Source of the DNA: Gammaproteobacteria bacterium
Lineage (GTDB): Bacteria > Pseudomonadota > Gammaproteobacteria > Thiohalobacterales > Thiohalobacteraceae
Length of the DNA: 64,000 nt
Direction: 5' to 3'
NCBI GenBank assembly: GCA_018819175.1
Contig: JAHJQQ010000033.1
Span: forward strand, 24,495-88,494
The notes beneath the pieces are model-generated. The model worked only from the letters and a program-made list of their open reading frames with translations. It made no database searches and had not been told where the DNA came from. This document shows positions 56,256-64,000 of this stretch, piece by piece. Position numbers and translations under genes: made by a program. The number at the start of each line of letters is the position of its first letter. Within the stretch, counting starts at the first letter, position 1.

Positions 56256-57996
56256 GGACTTCAGCTCCTTCCAGTTTGCCCAGTTCGGTTTCGAGTTGCC
56301 GCGCGAGATTCTGGAATTCATCCAGCTGCTGCTCGGAGATTTCCTCGCCCATGCGTTGCAGGCGCCGCAGAATAGGCAGATCGGTGATTGATCCCAGCGG
56401 CACACCCTGTTCGACCATCTGCAAGGCCAGTTCGACGAAGCGCGCGATCAGATTCATCATGGCGGTCTGACGTGCCGGTGAGGCAAAACGATCGATGGGT
56501 GAAAATGATGACTGACGTAGATAAGCCTGGTTGATCAGATCACCACACATCAGCACGCACTGTTGCCGTGGCGGCAGTGAATCCTTGCCGACGATGCGCG
56601 CCATACGCTCCAGCCGTTCCTGTTCCTCCAGGATTTCCAGAAACCGGCGCCGATGATCGACCCAGTGCGGACTGCCCTGGGCCTTCCACCAGTCGCCCAT
56701 GCTGTCGACATCCTCGGTATAGGATTGCAGCGGGTGCACGGCGGGGTAGAAGCGTGCTTGCGCGCGGCCGCGATCGAGGCCCCAGAAACTGCGTACATAG
56801 CGTTTGGTATGTGTGGTTACCGGTTCGGAGAAGTCGCCGGAAGGCGGGCTGACCGCGCCGATGATGCTCAGCGACCCTTCATCGCCGCCGAGCGTGGTCA
56901 CGCGCGCGGCGCGTTCGTAGAAATCCGCGAGACGTGAACTCAGGTATGCAGGGTAACCGGCTTCACCGGGCAGTTCTCCCAAGCGTCCGGAGACTTCACG
57001 CAATGCCTCGGCCCAGCGGCTGGTGGAATCCGCCATGAGCGCAACGTGCATGCCCTGGTCGCGGAAATATTCGGCCACGGTCACGCCGGTATAGATACTC
57101 GCCTCGCGTGCCGCGACGGGCATGTTCGACGTGTTGGCAATGATCACAGTGCGTTCCATCAGCGCGCGGCCGCTGCGTGGATCCTGCAGCTGTGGAAATT
57201 CGTGCAGCACGCCGGCCATTTCGTTACCGCGTTCGCCGCAGCCGACGTAGATGATCACATCCGCGTCGCACCACTTGGCGAGACTTTCCTGCAGCACGGT
57301 CTTGCCGGTACCGAAGCCGCCGGGCAGGGCGGCCTTGCCGCCGCGCGCAATCGGGAACAATGCATCCAGAATACGTTGGCCGGTGAGCATCGGCCGGTCG
57401 GCCGCGAGTCGCTTGGTGACCGGGCGTGGTGTGCGTACCGGCCAACTGTGCCGCATGCAGACATCGTGGCGGGTATCGCCGTCTTCGAGTGTGCACAGCA
57501 CGGCGTCCTCGCTGTAGTCACCCGCGGGGGAGATGCTGATCACTTTGCCTTTGGCATGCGGCGGCACCAGACAGCGTTGGCGCAGTCCTTCCGTCGGCAG
57601 GATCTCACCAAGACAGGCGCCGCCGCTGAGTTCATCGCCATTGCGGACATCGGGCGTGAAGGCAAAGGTTTCCGCCGCATGACGCCACATGCCGGGTTGT
57701 ACGTGAATTGGTTCCATACCCGCGAGAGGACGCAACAGTCCATCGAAAATCTTACCGAGCAGGCTTGGACCAAGCTCGATGGCCAATGGCTGGCCGGTGC
57801 CTTCCACCGGTGTGCCGGGACGCAGTCCCGTGGTGTCTTCGTAGACCTGCACGATGATCTCGTCTTCGTTCAAGCGGATCACTTCGCCCAGCAGACGCTG
57901 TTCGCCGATCAGCACGGCCTCGTTCACCGCGAAGGGACCCTCCGGCCGCGCCCGCAGCACCGGACCGCTGATCCAGGAAATGCGTGCCTTACTCAT
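56245..57996 (-). CDS. A/V-type ATP synthase subunit A (catalytic)
   Basis: Catalytic subunit hydrolysing or making ATP. 583 aa with the intact Walker A GGFGTGKT (226-233) in KAALPGGFGTGKTVLQESLA, the A-type bulge domain around 115-190, VIIYVGCGERGNEMAGVLHE, MADSTSRWAEALREVSGRLG, GEAGYPAYLSSRLADFYERA and SVSPP-like GAVSPPSGDFSEPVTTHTKR. The sequence is clearly A/V-type, not F-type beta. 34 bp downstream of the E-subunit stop. Confidence 0.96.
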   Translation of the reverse strand: MSKARISWISGPVLRARPEGPFAVNEAVLIGEQRLLGEVIRLNEDEIIVQVYEDTTGLRPGTPVEGTGQPLAIELGPSLLGKIFDGLLRPLAGMEPIHVQPGMWRHAAETFAFTPDVRNGDELSGGACLGEILPTEGLRQRCLVPPHAKGKVISISPAGDYSEDAVLCTLEDGDTRHDVCMRHSWPVRTPRPVTKRLAADRPMLTGQRILDALFPIARGGKAALPGGFGTGKTVLQESLAKWCDADVIIYVGCGERGNEMAGVLHEFPQLQDPRSGRALMERTVIIANTSNMPVAAREASIYTGVTVAEYFRDQGMHVALMADSTSRWAEALREVSGRLGELPGEAGYPAYLSSRLADFYERAARVTTLGGDEGSLSIIGAVSPPSGDFSEPVTTHTKRYVRSFWGLDRGRAQARFYPAVHPLQSYTEDVDSMGDWWKAQGSPHWVDHRRRFLEILEEQERLERMARIVGKDSLPPRQQCVLMCGDLINQAYLRQSSFSPIDRFASPARQTAMMNLIARFVELALQMVEQGVPLGSITDLPILRRLQRMGEEISEQQLDEFQNLARQLETELGKLEGAEVHAS

Positions 57997-58030
57997 GAAC
58001 GTTCTCCTGCGCTATTCGATACGAGTCCGT

Positions 58031-58669
58031 TCATGATGTTTCTCCTGTGGCAGTTGGCAGTGCGGCTTCCAGCTGTGCCAGCAGTTTTGCCTGCACTGTG
58101 CGCTCATCGGCGAGCAGGCCGTTGAGGCTGCCGTCGAGAGAGGCACCGCCGGCCTGGATGTGCAAACCGGCCGGCATTTTGTTATCCGGGCGTAGTGTTG
58201 GCGTGCTCCCGGTGCGCTGTTTGATGTTATCAATCCAGTGGTTTATTTCAGTGACATCCCAGCCGGTCGGATGATCGATCTCCCACGTGGCGGCAGGCAG
58301 TTTTCGCAGCGCCTGTTCAAGCAGATTGTCCAACCACAGGCGACGACTGTCCGGCTGTTCCCAGCGTGCGCACAACGCCGCCCCCAGGCGGTGACGGGTA
58401 CGCGACAGCATGTGTTGCACGGCATCCTGATAGCGTTGCCGGTTGTGGGTTTCCAGTCGAGCGGCGTTGACCGCCAGCAGACTGTGTGCACGGGTGCGCT
58501 CCGCTTCGATGGCGCGCGTGACCCGCTGCCGTGCCTCTTTAAAGGTCGCGCGAATACGCGCCCGTGCCTGTTCATGCGCCTGATCCAGAATCTCGGCGCT
58601 GCGGGCATTGCGCGTCTCGGCGATCAGTTCGATCAGCGCCTCGCGCGGGGTGTCGACAGTATCGCTCAT
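58031..58669 (-). CDS. A/V-type ATP synthase subunit E
   Basis: Peripheral stalk subunit. 212 aa with a long charged N-terminal helix (NARSAEILDQAHEQARARIR, KEARQRVTRAIEAERTRAHS) and a globular C-terminal part containing QRTGSTPTLRPDNKMPAGLH and GGASLDGSLNGLLADERTVQ, the usual E-subunit GGV-like turn. Start overlaps the F stop by 4 nt. Confidence 0.85.
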   Translation of the reverse strand: MSDTVDTPREALIELIAETRNARSAEILDQAHEQARARIRATFKEARQRVTRAIEAERTRAHSLLAVNAARLETHNRQRYQDAVQHMLSRTRHRLGAALCARWEQPDSRRLWLDNLLEQALRKLPAATWEIDHPTGWDVTEINHWIDNIKQRTGSTPTLRPDNKMPAGLHIQAGGASLDGSLNGLLADERTVQAKLLAQLEAALPTATGETS

Positions 58670-58977
58670 GCGTTCATTCCCAATTGTCCACGCAGCCAGG
58701 TGGAGAGATCCGGCAGTGCCTTGTTGTTTTCAATATTCGGCACCACAACCACCAGTGGTTTTAGTGAACGCAGCAGTTTATGCAAACGTTCGCTGGGCAG
58801 TGCCGCGGCGACATCGGCACCGATCAGCAGTAACGATGTCTGTTGCAACGCACTCTCGAGCAGCTCATCGAGGTCCGCTACCGCATCGCTGACGAAGGTC
58901 TGAGCGCCGGCCAGGCGATAGCCCGTGGCGCAGAGTTCATCGCCGATATAGCCGATGCTGGCGAGTTTGTCGCTCAT
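58666..58977 (-). CDS. A/V-type ATP synthase subunit F
   Basis: 103 aa Rossmann-like regulatory subunit of the central stalk: MSDKLASIGYIGDELCATGY, ALQQTSLLLIGADVAAAL and LKPLVVVVPN fit the family, where IGDxxxxxGFRLAG and a pi-to-beta switch are typical. Abuts K (1 nt overlap) and overlaps E by 4 nt. Confidence 0.85.
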   Translation of the reverse strand: MSDKLASIGYIGDELCATGYRLAGAQTFVSDAVADLDELLESALQQTSLLLIGADVAAALPSERLHKLLRSLKPLVVVVPNIENNKALPDLSTWLRGQLGMNA

Positions 58978-59330
58978 CAGGTGATACGGTTCAGAATCAG
59001 AATGGAAATGATCAAACCGTAGATCGCGATACCCTCGGCGAGACCGACGAAGATCAGTGTGCGACCGAGCATTTCCGGTTTTTCGGTAATCGTTCCGATG
59101 GCGGCACTACCGACACTGGCGACGGCGATGCCCGCGCCGAGTGCTGACAGACCTGTTGATAACGCGGCGGCCAGGTAACCCCAGCCGACAATGGTTGGAT
59201 CAAGGTTGAGCAGGGCGGCACCAACCGCGCCACCTTCGGCGGCGGAGGCGGGTGCTACGAATAACAACGCCGTACCGACGAGGCAGAACACGCCTGCGAC
59301 CAGGGTGAGAAAGATGGCAAGCCGTTTCAT
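58977..59330 (-). CDS. A/V-type ATP synthase subunit K (c-ring)
   Basis: Membrane rotor proteolipid. 117 aa: an N-terminal hydrophobic leader (AIFLTLVAGVFCLVGTALLF ... APASA), then one hairpin of two helices (GWGYLAAALSTGLSALGAGI and IFVGLAEGIAIYGLIISILI) with the ion-carrying Glu99 in LAEG. It is the 8-kDa single-hairpin type. Helix 1 has GAGIAV where Na+-binding rings carry a Gln, so H+ coupling is more likely than Na+. That is inference. Confidence 0.93.
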   Translation of the reverse strand: MKRLAIFLTLVAGVFCLVGTALLFVAPASAAEGGAVGAALLNLDPTIVGWGYLAAALSTGLSALGAGIAVASVGSAAIGTITEKPEMLGRTLIFVGLAEGIAIYGLIISILILNRIT

Positions 59331-61177
59331 GATTGACTCCTTGTATCCGTGAAGGCGAAATAATCCGGTGCGGGTAGCGGGGTGAAGCCTTGCCCCTCGC
59401 CGCGCAGGAAGCGAATGAAAAACTCGAACAGCACCAGACGCGTGGTCTGGATGAAGACCACCAAACCTTCCAGGGCGATGATGAACAGATTACCGAGCAG
59501 CATCACCAGCCAGCCACCATGACCGGCAACATCGGCAAGGCTGACAATCGCCTGCGACAGTCCGGCATGGGCGAGCGCAAAAGCGCCGACACGCGCGAAC
59601 GACAGCGTGTTCACTGCCAGCTGGAACAGCTGTTCAAATAATTCCGCGGCGGCCAGGCCGATGCGTACCGCTATATTGCCGGTACCGACGACGAATACGC
59701 CCAGCAGCGACCAGCCGAGGCCGATCATCAGCGCATACTTGGCACCGGGTGTGATGAACATGGCAATGATGGAGACATAGATCAGGATGACCGGCGCCTC
59801 GCGCCAGAACCAGTGACGGCTTTCGTTGCGCCAACCGGCCTGCACGCCATTGAGCAACAGCCCTAACAGCAGTAACGCTATGCCGCCCGCGATAGGCAAG
59901 CCCAGCACCTTGAGCGGTTCCGTGACCGGATGCAGCCATAACGCCGGGATCAGATCTTCTCTGGCGAACAGACTGCCGAACAGCACACCGAAAATCATGG
60001 AACTGGCGCCGGCCGGTACCAGCAGCACCGCTTGCGGCCATTTGCGTCGCAGCAGCAGACCCGCGAGCAGGATTACAAAGCCCTGACCCAAATCACCAAA
60101 CATATAACCAAATAGCAACGGTACCAGTAACGCGAGCATGCGGCTGGGATCGGTCTCGGTGGCGGAGGGCATGCCCAGCAGACGGGGAAAGAGTTCGAAG
60201 GCGCGTGCCCAGCGCGGATTGCGCAATACCAATGGCGCCTTGGTGCCTTTCGGTGGCGTGGAAAACTGCACCAGCGCACGCACGCCGGCAGTTGCGAGTG
60301 CGTCCTGTAAAAGATCGGCATCGGGGGCGCTGCTCCAGCCGCGTATCCAGGCGAGATTGGCACCACTGGTCTGATAACGCACATGGCGCAGAAACCAGTC
60401 CAGGCGGGCTATTTCACCCAAGGCCTCAGTGAGGCCGAATTCATGATGCGCAGCCTCCAGTTGACGTTGCAGTTCCTTGTTGCGCTTGGCATGGATCTGC
60501 AGGCGTGCATCGATCTGCGAGATTGCCGCACGCGCCGAGCCGTGTAACCAGGTTGGGAGCGGGATGCGCCGCACGCGGTGCGCACTGAAATCATGTGCCA
60601 GCTGCTCGGCATCTGCAGCGGGGCCGATCAATAGAACGTCACGATCCAGTTGCTGGGCGATTTCCCAGGCAAACCAGCGTGGCGGCAGAGGCGGTAATTC
60701 GGCTTGTGCGGCGATCCGATACAGCAGCGTCGTCAGTAACGGCCCTGTGTTGAACAGCTCGCCAATGTCCAGTGTGCTGCCTGTTTCCAGCGTTGTTTGC
60801 AGTACCTGCAGCCACTCACGCAGATGGAGCAGGTCGGTGCTCTCGGCCTGCAGACGTTCCAGTTCACGGATCGGCATATCCGCTTGCTCGGCCCAAAGTC
60901 GCAGTTGCTGCAGGGCGCGGTGTAAGGTGCGCGCCGGTTTGCCGGTAATAGTTGACGGCGCCACAGCCTGCGGCCAATACAGGTGATAGTGGCTGGCGAG
61001 TTGGTGAAACTCGTCCAACAGTGCGCTCAGGTCGGTGAGAGTTCCCGTTTCTTCATCCGCAGCCCGGGTTTCGAGTTGAATCTGCCCGCTGTTGGCGAGA
61101 GTCTCAACCGTGACAGTGAGATCGTCGCGGGCAATGAGACAGTCAAACCAGTGTGCGGGTTCGGGACGCAAGGCCAT
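59327..61177 (-). CDS. A/V-type ATP synthase subunit I (a)
   Basis: Stator subunit that forms the ion channel against the c-ring. 616 aa: a cytoplasmic N-terminal half (about 1-345, with coiled coil RLQIHAKRNKELQRQLEAAH) and a membrane C-terminal half with about seven segments, including PLLFGYMFGDLGQGFVILLA, the conserved NTLSFARVGAFALAHAGLSQ (with the essential Arg) and LEGLVVFIQTTRLVLFEFFI. Overlaps the C-like gene upstream and K downstream. Confidence 0.95.
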   Translation of the reverse strand: MALRPEPAHWFDCLIARDDLTVTVETLANSGQIQLETRAADEETGTLTDLSALLDEFHQLASHYHLYWPQAVAPSTITGKPARTLHRALQQLRLWAEQADMPIRELERLQAESTDLLHLREWLQVLQTTLETGSTLDIGELFNTGPLLTTLLYRIAAQAELPPLPPRWFAWEIAQQLDRDVLLIGPAADAEQLAHDFSAHRVRRIPLPTWLHGSARAAISQIDARLQIHAKRNKELQRQLEAAHHEFGLTEALGEIARLDWFLRHVRYQTSGANLAWIRGWSSAPDADLLQDALATAGVRALVQFSTPPKGTKAPLVLRNPRWARAFELFPRLLGMPSATETDPSRMLALLVPLLFGYMFGDLGQGFVILLAGLLLRRKWPQAVLLVPAGASSMIFGVLFGSLFAREDLIPALWLHPVTEPLKVLGLPIAGGIALLLLGLLLNGVQAGWRNESRHWFWREAPVILIYVSIIAMFITPGAKYALMIGLGWSLLGVFVVGTGNIAVRIGLAAAELFEQLFQLAVNTLSFARVGAFALAHAGLSQAIVSLADVAGHGGWLVMLLGNLFIIALEGLVVFIQTTRLVLFEFFIRFLRGEGQGFTPLPAPDYFAFTDTRSQS

Positions 61178-61957
61178 TCAGGTTGTCTCCGTCGTGGCCG
61201 TGGTGAATAGCCGGCGCTGCAGCAGGTCACCCCGTAGACGTTCCATGTCCTGATGAATCATGAACAGATAAACCATGGCACTGACCGGTGCGCGGGTCAG
61301 TTCTCTGAAACGAAAATTCAACATGCTGCGCCATTGTTCGCGCGCAGCGACATCGGCTGCAGTGCTGGTGGCCGGTTGTTCATTCCCGGCGCGAGGGGTA
61401 TGCAGGGCTTTGGCAAGACGATCCACCTGCGCAAGGTTGCGGGTGTTATCGCGCGGGCGCCGTCGCTTCCATTCTTTGAACCAGACACTGCGCAGATCAT
61501 CTGTGTTACCACGCCGCGGTGCGAGTGCGGCCCAGGGCGTTTGCAGCAATGCCTCGGCACGGGCTTCGCGCGGCAATTCCGCGAGGCTGTGGTAATCCGG
61601 ATCGTTCTTCATCCAGTCCGGCGGGCGTTCGCTGCGCAACAGCGCGCCGAGCGCCGGCAGATCGACCCAAAAGGCGATCCAGTCCGTCGCCGCCTTCCAG
61701 GCGCGTGGTTGCCAGCCGGCGACCAGCTGTGCCTCGCTGCGGAAACGTTGCCGCAAAAGCTGTTCGATACGGTGCGGTTGAATATCCGGACTGATGCCTT
61801 CCAGCCAGGGGCGCAGACCACTGGTGCGTGCCGTCTGCAGAAACAACGATAGGTCGCGCAGGGCCCCCAGCCGTTGCCAGAAGGCGGCGTCCGGACGTTG
61901 ACCATGCCGCGCCTGCAGACGCGCCTGGATGTAATCGTAGCGGCCAAGGTCGCTCAT
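61178..61957 (-). CDS. A/V-type ATP synthase subunit C-like (AC39 family)
   Basis: 259 aa helical protein: YDYIQARLQARHGQRPDAAF at the N-terminus and IEQLLRQRFRSEAQLVAGWQ and WRSMLNFRFRELTRAPVSAM further on. Its place in the operon and the YDY..AR start suggest the socket subunit that couples the central stalk to the c-ring. It is shorter than the usual ~350 aa C/d subunits, so the call rests partly on context. The start overlaps the preceding gene by 4 nt. Confidence 0.7.
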   Translation of the reverse strand: MSDLGRYDYIQARLQARHGQRPDAAFWQRLGALRDLSLFLQTARTSGLRPWLEGISPDIQPHRIEQLLRQRFRSEAQLVAGWQPRAWKAATDWIAFWVDLPALGALLRSERPPDWMKNDPDYHSLAELPREARAEALLQTPWAALAPRRGNTDDLRSVWFKEWKRRRPRDNTRNLAQVDRLAKALHTPRAGNEQPATSTAADVAAREQWRSMLNFRFRELTRAPVSAMVYLFMIHQDMERLRGDLLQRRLFTTATTETT

Positions 61958-62328
61958 GATGCATCCCCGGCGCCGGTCATGGCCGCGGCTAAATCCGCGA
62001 CGATGGCATCGATTTGGGTATCATCGAGTTCGAGACGTTGACTGAGTTCGGCCAGTTGCCGGTGGTGTTCCTTGATTTGCACATCAATGGCGCGCGCGAC
62101 GCCCTGACTGCAGCGCAGGTGACCAAAGGTGATGCGTGCGTCGGCACGTTGCAGAATACGTGCGGCGCGTTGTCGGGCGGCGTCCAGTATGTGTTCCGCT
62201 TCAGTCTTGGCCTCGTTGAGCGCCTGATTGGCCTCGCGTTCAGCGGCGAGCACGCTGTTGATGGCGTCAGCGGTGGGGTGGCCAGTATCTTGACGGCGTA
62301 AGGTCATGCTGAGATCCATCTTGTGCAT
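61954..62328 (-). CDS. A/V-type ATP synthase subunit G/H-like coiled-coil protein
   Basis: 124 aa (117 from the alternative ATG at 62307, MTLRRQDTGHPTADAINSVL). Almost wholly coiled coil: LAAEREANQALNEAKTEAEH and LDAARQRAARILQRADARIT resemble the peripheral-stalk G/H subunit that pairs with E. First gene of the operon; 235 bp separate it from the divergent PLD gene, where the operon promoter should be. Confidence 0.75.
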   Translation of the reverse strand: MHKMDLSMTLRRQDTGHPTADAINSVLAAEREANQALNEAKTEAEHILDAARQRAARILQRADARITFGHLRCSQGVARAIDVQIKEHHRQLAELSQRLELDDTQIDAIVADLAAAMTGAGDAS

Positions 62329-62563
62329 TGACGGGATTACCAGTCTCAGACTGGCATCTACATACTAGATCCGACGGGTGATAGTGACTTTGATTTAGCG
62401 CAACTTCAATACGGATGGTGACTAAATATACACCTCTGGAACCCATGCTAACCCTGGAGTAACCTCCCGTCCTGTTTATAAGGCCCTCTCGCTTGAGGGT
62501 TATATCCGGGCCAGCGGATTCTTGTGGATAAGGAATCCTGTCTGTCATGTACAAGGAGAGGTA

Positions 62564-63727
62564 ATGACTGCCTTCGCGCAAGGGAAAATCGAGGCTTTCT
62601 GTGGGCCAACCGAGCTCGGCGCGCCGGATGACCTGGAGCAGGTCGTCAGCGATTTCATTCGTGGCGCCAAAAAGACCTTGGACATTGCTGTTCAGGAGCT
62701 CGACAACGAGGTCATCGCGCAGGCTTTACTGGACGCGGCGCTGAAGGGCGTGCGTATCCGCATGTTCATGGAACAGGATTACCTGTGCGCCGCGAGCCCG
62801 CCAAAACCAACGCCCAAGGCCGGACAGACAGTGCGCGATGCGCGTCTGGAGGTGCAGTGGGAAGAAACCCGCCGGCCGAAGACGCTCAAAACCAACCGTG
62901 ACATCCTGGCCGCACTGCTGCGCTGTGGGGTAGATGTCAAAGCGGATCTGAATCCGAAGATTTTCCACCAGAAATTCATTGTGCGCGATTATCGTGGTGG
63001 CAGGAGCCTGGGGCGGGCCGGGCTGCTGACCGGTTCGACCAACTTCACCACCACGGGCACACACAAGAACCTCAATCATGTCATTCTGTTTCACGACTAC
63101 CGGGTAGCGCGCGCCTACGCGGCGGAATTCGAGGAGTTGATGGGTGGAACATTCGGCGCCCTGCGTTCGCGCGAAGAGATTCTGCCAAAGACCATCAACA
63201 TCAAAGGTGTGCCGGTGCGTGTGCTGTTCGCGCCGGATGATCACCCCGAGTTGGAAATCATTAAACAGATGCTCAAGGCACGCGCACGGCTGGATTTCGC
63301 CATTTTCACTTTCGCGGGATCCTCCGGCATCGATGATGCCCTGATCATGCTGCACTTGGCGGGCATCGATATTCAGGGTGTCTTGGATGCCATGCAGGGC
63401 GGCCAGGACTGGGCCGCGACCCATTGGCTGCATGACGAAGGGATCGAGGTCTTTCTGTCCGACAGGCTTAAACTGCCGGGTCTGGGTAAACTGCACCATA
63501 AGCTGATGGTGATCGACGACGATATTGTCATTGCCGGCAGTATGAACTACACCGCCCCGGCCAATGAGTACAATGACGAGAATATTTTCGTACTGGGAAA
63601 CCCCTACGATTTATCCAAGAGCGAAGGCGGACCGGTGGATCACCTGGAATGCAAGGCCATTGCGGCGTTCTTCAGAAATGAGATCGAGCGTATCGTCGCG
63701 CACAGTACGCGATTTGAGCCGAGCTGA
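62564..63727 (+). CDS. Phospholipase D-like protein with two HKD motifs
   Basis: 387 aa from ATG 62564, preceded by AAGGAGAGG. Two HxKxxxxD motifs: His135-Lys137-Asp142 (HQKFIVRD, followed by LLTGSTNFT) and His311-Lys313-Asp318 (HHKLMVID, followed by VIAGSMNYT). The pair forms the catalytic site of PLD-superfamily phosphodiesterases and nucleases. No signal peptide is seen, so a cytoplasmic nuclease or lipid-modifying role is possible. Divergent from the ATPase operon and inside the same inverted-repeat bracket; its stop is 4 bp from the right arm. Confidence 0.9.
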   Translation: MTAFAQGKIEAFCGPTELGAPDDLEQVVSDFIRGAKKTLDIAVQELDNEVIAQALLDAALKGVRIRMFMEQDYLCAASPPKPTPKAGQTVRDARLEVQWEETRRPKTLKTNRDILAALLRCGVDVKADLNPKIFHQKFIVRDYRGGRSLGRAGLLTGSTNFTTTGTHKNLNHVILFHDYRVARAYAAEFEELMGGTFGALRSREEILPKTINIKGVPVRVLFAPDDHPELEIIKQMLKARARLDFAIFTFAGSSGIDDALIMLHLAGIDIQGVLDAMQGGQDWAATHWLHDEGIEVFLSDRLKLPGLGKLHHKLMVIDDDIVIAGSMNYTAPANEYNDENIFVLGNPYDLSKSEGGPVDHLECKAIAAFFRNEIERIVAHSTRFEPS

Positions 63728-63731
63728 GTGT

Positions 63732-64000
63732 TAAGGAACCTCTGATTTATTACTATCCCGTCATTCCGGCGCAGGCCGGACAAAAGCGCAGAGCGCGTTG
63801 AACGCCGGATAGGCGGCCCGAAGGGCGAGCGAAGCGAGTAACCCATGTGATTCAAGTTACTATTGATCATTACCAATTGGGATGACACAAACGCCCCTCT
63901 CCCTAACCCTCTCCCCGCAAGCGGGGAGAGGGGATAACCCCCTCTCCCGCCGGGGCGGGAGAGGGTTGGGGAGAGGGTGGCGAAGTTCTTAAATCGAGCA
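63732..64000. repeat. Right arm of inverted repeats enclosing the ATPase operon
   Basis: Counterpart of 54004-54251. TAAGGAACCTCTGATTTA at 63732-63749, then CGTCATTCCGGCGCAGGCCG at 63756, then CCCGAAGGGCGAGCGAAGCG, and finally the 116-bp near-identical hairpin-rich block 63885-64000. The block reaches the last base of the window, so its outer end is not visible. Confidence 0.9.

Noticed and set aside
57046..58125. 359-codon open frame on the plus strand opposite subunits A and E
   Set aside because: It is antisense to strongly conserved ATPase genes and has no family-like sequence.
54254..62328. N-ATPase or Na+-translocating operon
   Set aside because: N-ATPases are F-type with an extra AtpQ/R; here A, B, D, E, F, I and K subunits are clearly A/V-type, and the c subunit lacks the Na+ ligand Gln in helix 1.

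Overview
The window is a chromosomal segment of a gammaproteobacterium. The gene order lpxA-lpxB-rnhB-dnaE-accA-tilS-pyrG-kdsA-eno-ftsB-ispD-ispF-truD-surE-pcm-yqaA-nlpD-rpoS, followed further on by alaC-hom-thrC-(rpfE-like)-recJ, is a gammaproteobacterial backbone. A flavocytochrome c sulfide dehydrogenase pair (fccAB), a complete archaeal/vacuolar-type ATPase operon and a VPLPA-CTERM surface protein point to a sulfur-oxidising lineage near the Chromatiales/Ectothiorhodospiraceae. That placement is inference; no rRNA gene is present.

Layout. 1-4.8 kb: lipid A genes lpxA (cut by the window edge), lpxB and rnhB, with lpxA and lpxB pushed apart by about 2.4 kb of repeats around one orphan gene. 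4.9-11.2 kb: a coiled-coil membrane protein, dnaE, a MalM-like lipoprotein and accA. 11.2-12.8 kb: an accessory patch with hairpin repeats, a broken REP-associated transposase carrying a MITE, and a Phd/ParE-type toxin-antitoxin pair. 12.8-28 kb: the tilS to rpoS housekeeping run (tRNA modification, CTP, KDO, glycolysis, isoprenoid precursors, stress response). 28-34.5 kb: an AI-2E-family permease, a 0.9 kb gene-poor leader region and a set of secreted or membrane proteins. 34.6-42.6 kb: alaC, hom, thrC, an RpfE-like protein and recJ. 42.6-44.6 kb: a small island at the recJ 3' end. 44.7-46.3 kb: fccAB. 46.3-53.9 kb: small hypotheticals, a TonB/ExbD/ExbB system whose ExbB is fused to an extracytoplasmic DUF2341-LamG region, and a frameshifted SGNH-hydrolase/FN3 exoprotein. 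54.0-64.0 kb: a nine-gene A/V-type ATPase operon plus a phospholipase-D-like gene, enclosed by near-identical 116-bp inverted repeats.

The most notable accessory item is the recJ island. It encodes a single 420-residue protein that joins a class I methyltransferase domain to an M41 (FtsH-like) HEAGH metallopeptidase domain. A MITE lies on one side of it and a diverged second copy of the recJ 3' end on the other. The second theme is repeat load: at least eight dispersed inverted-repeat families. One is a CCTA...TAGG MITE present three times with recognisable 5-bp target duplications. Others sit in frame inside tilS, nested in one another, or around the ATPase operon.
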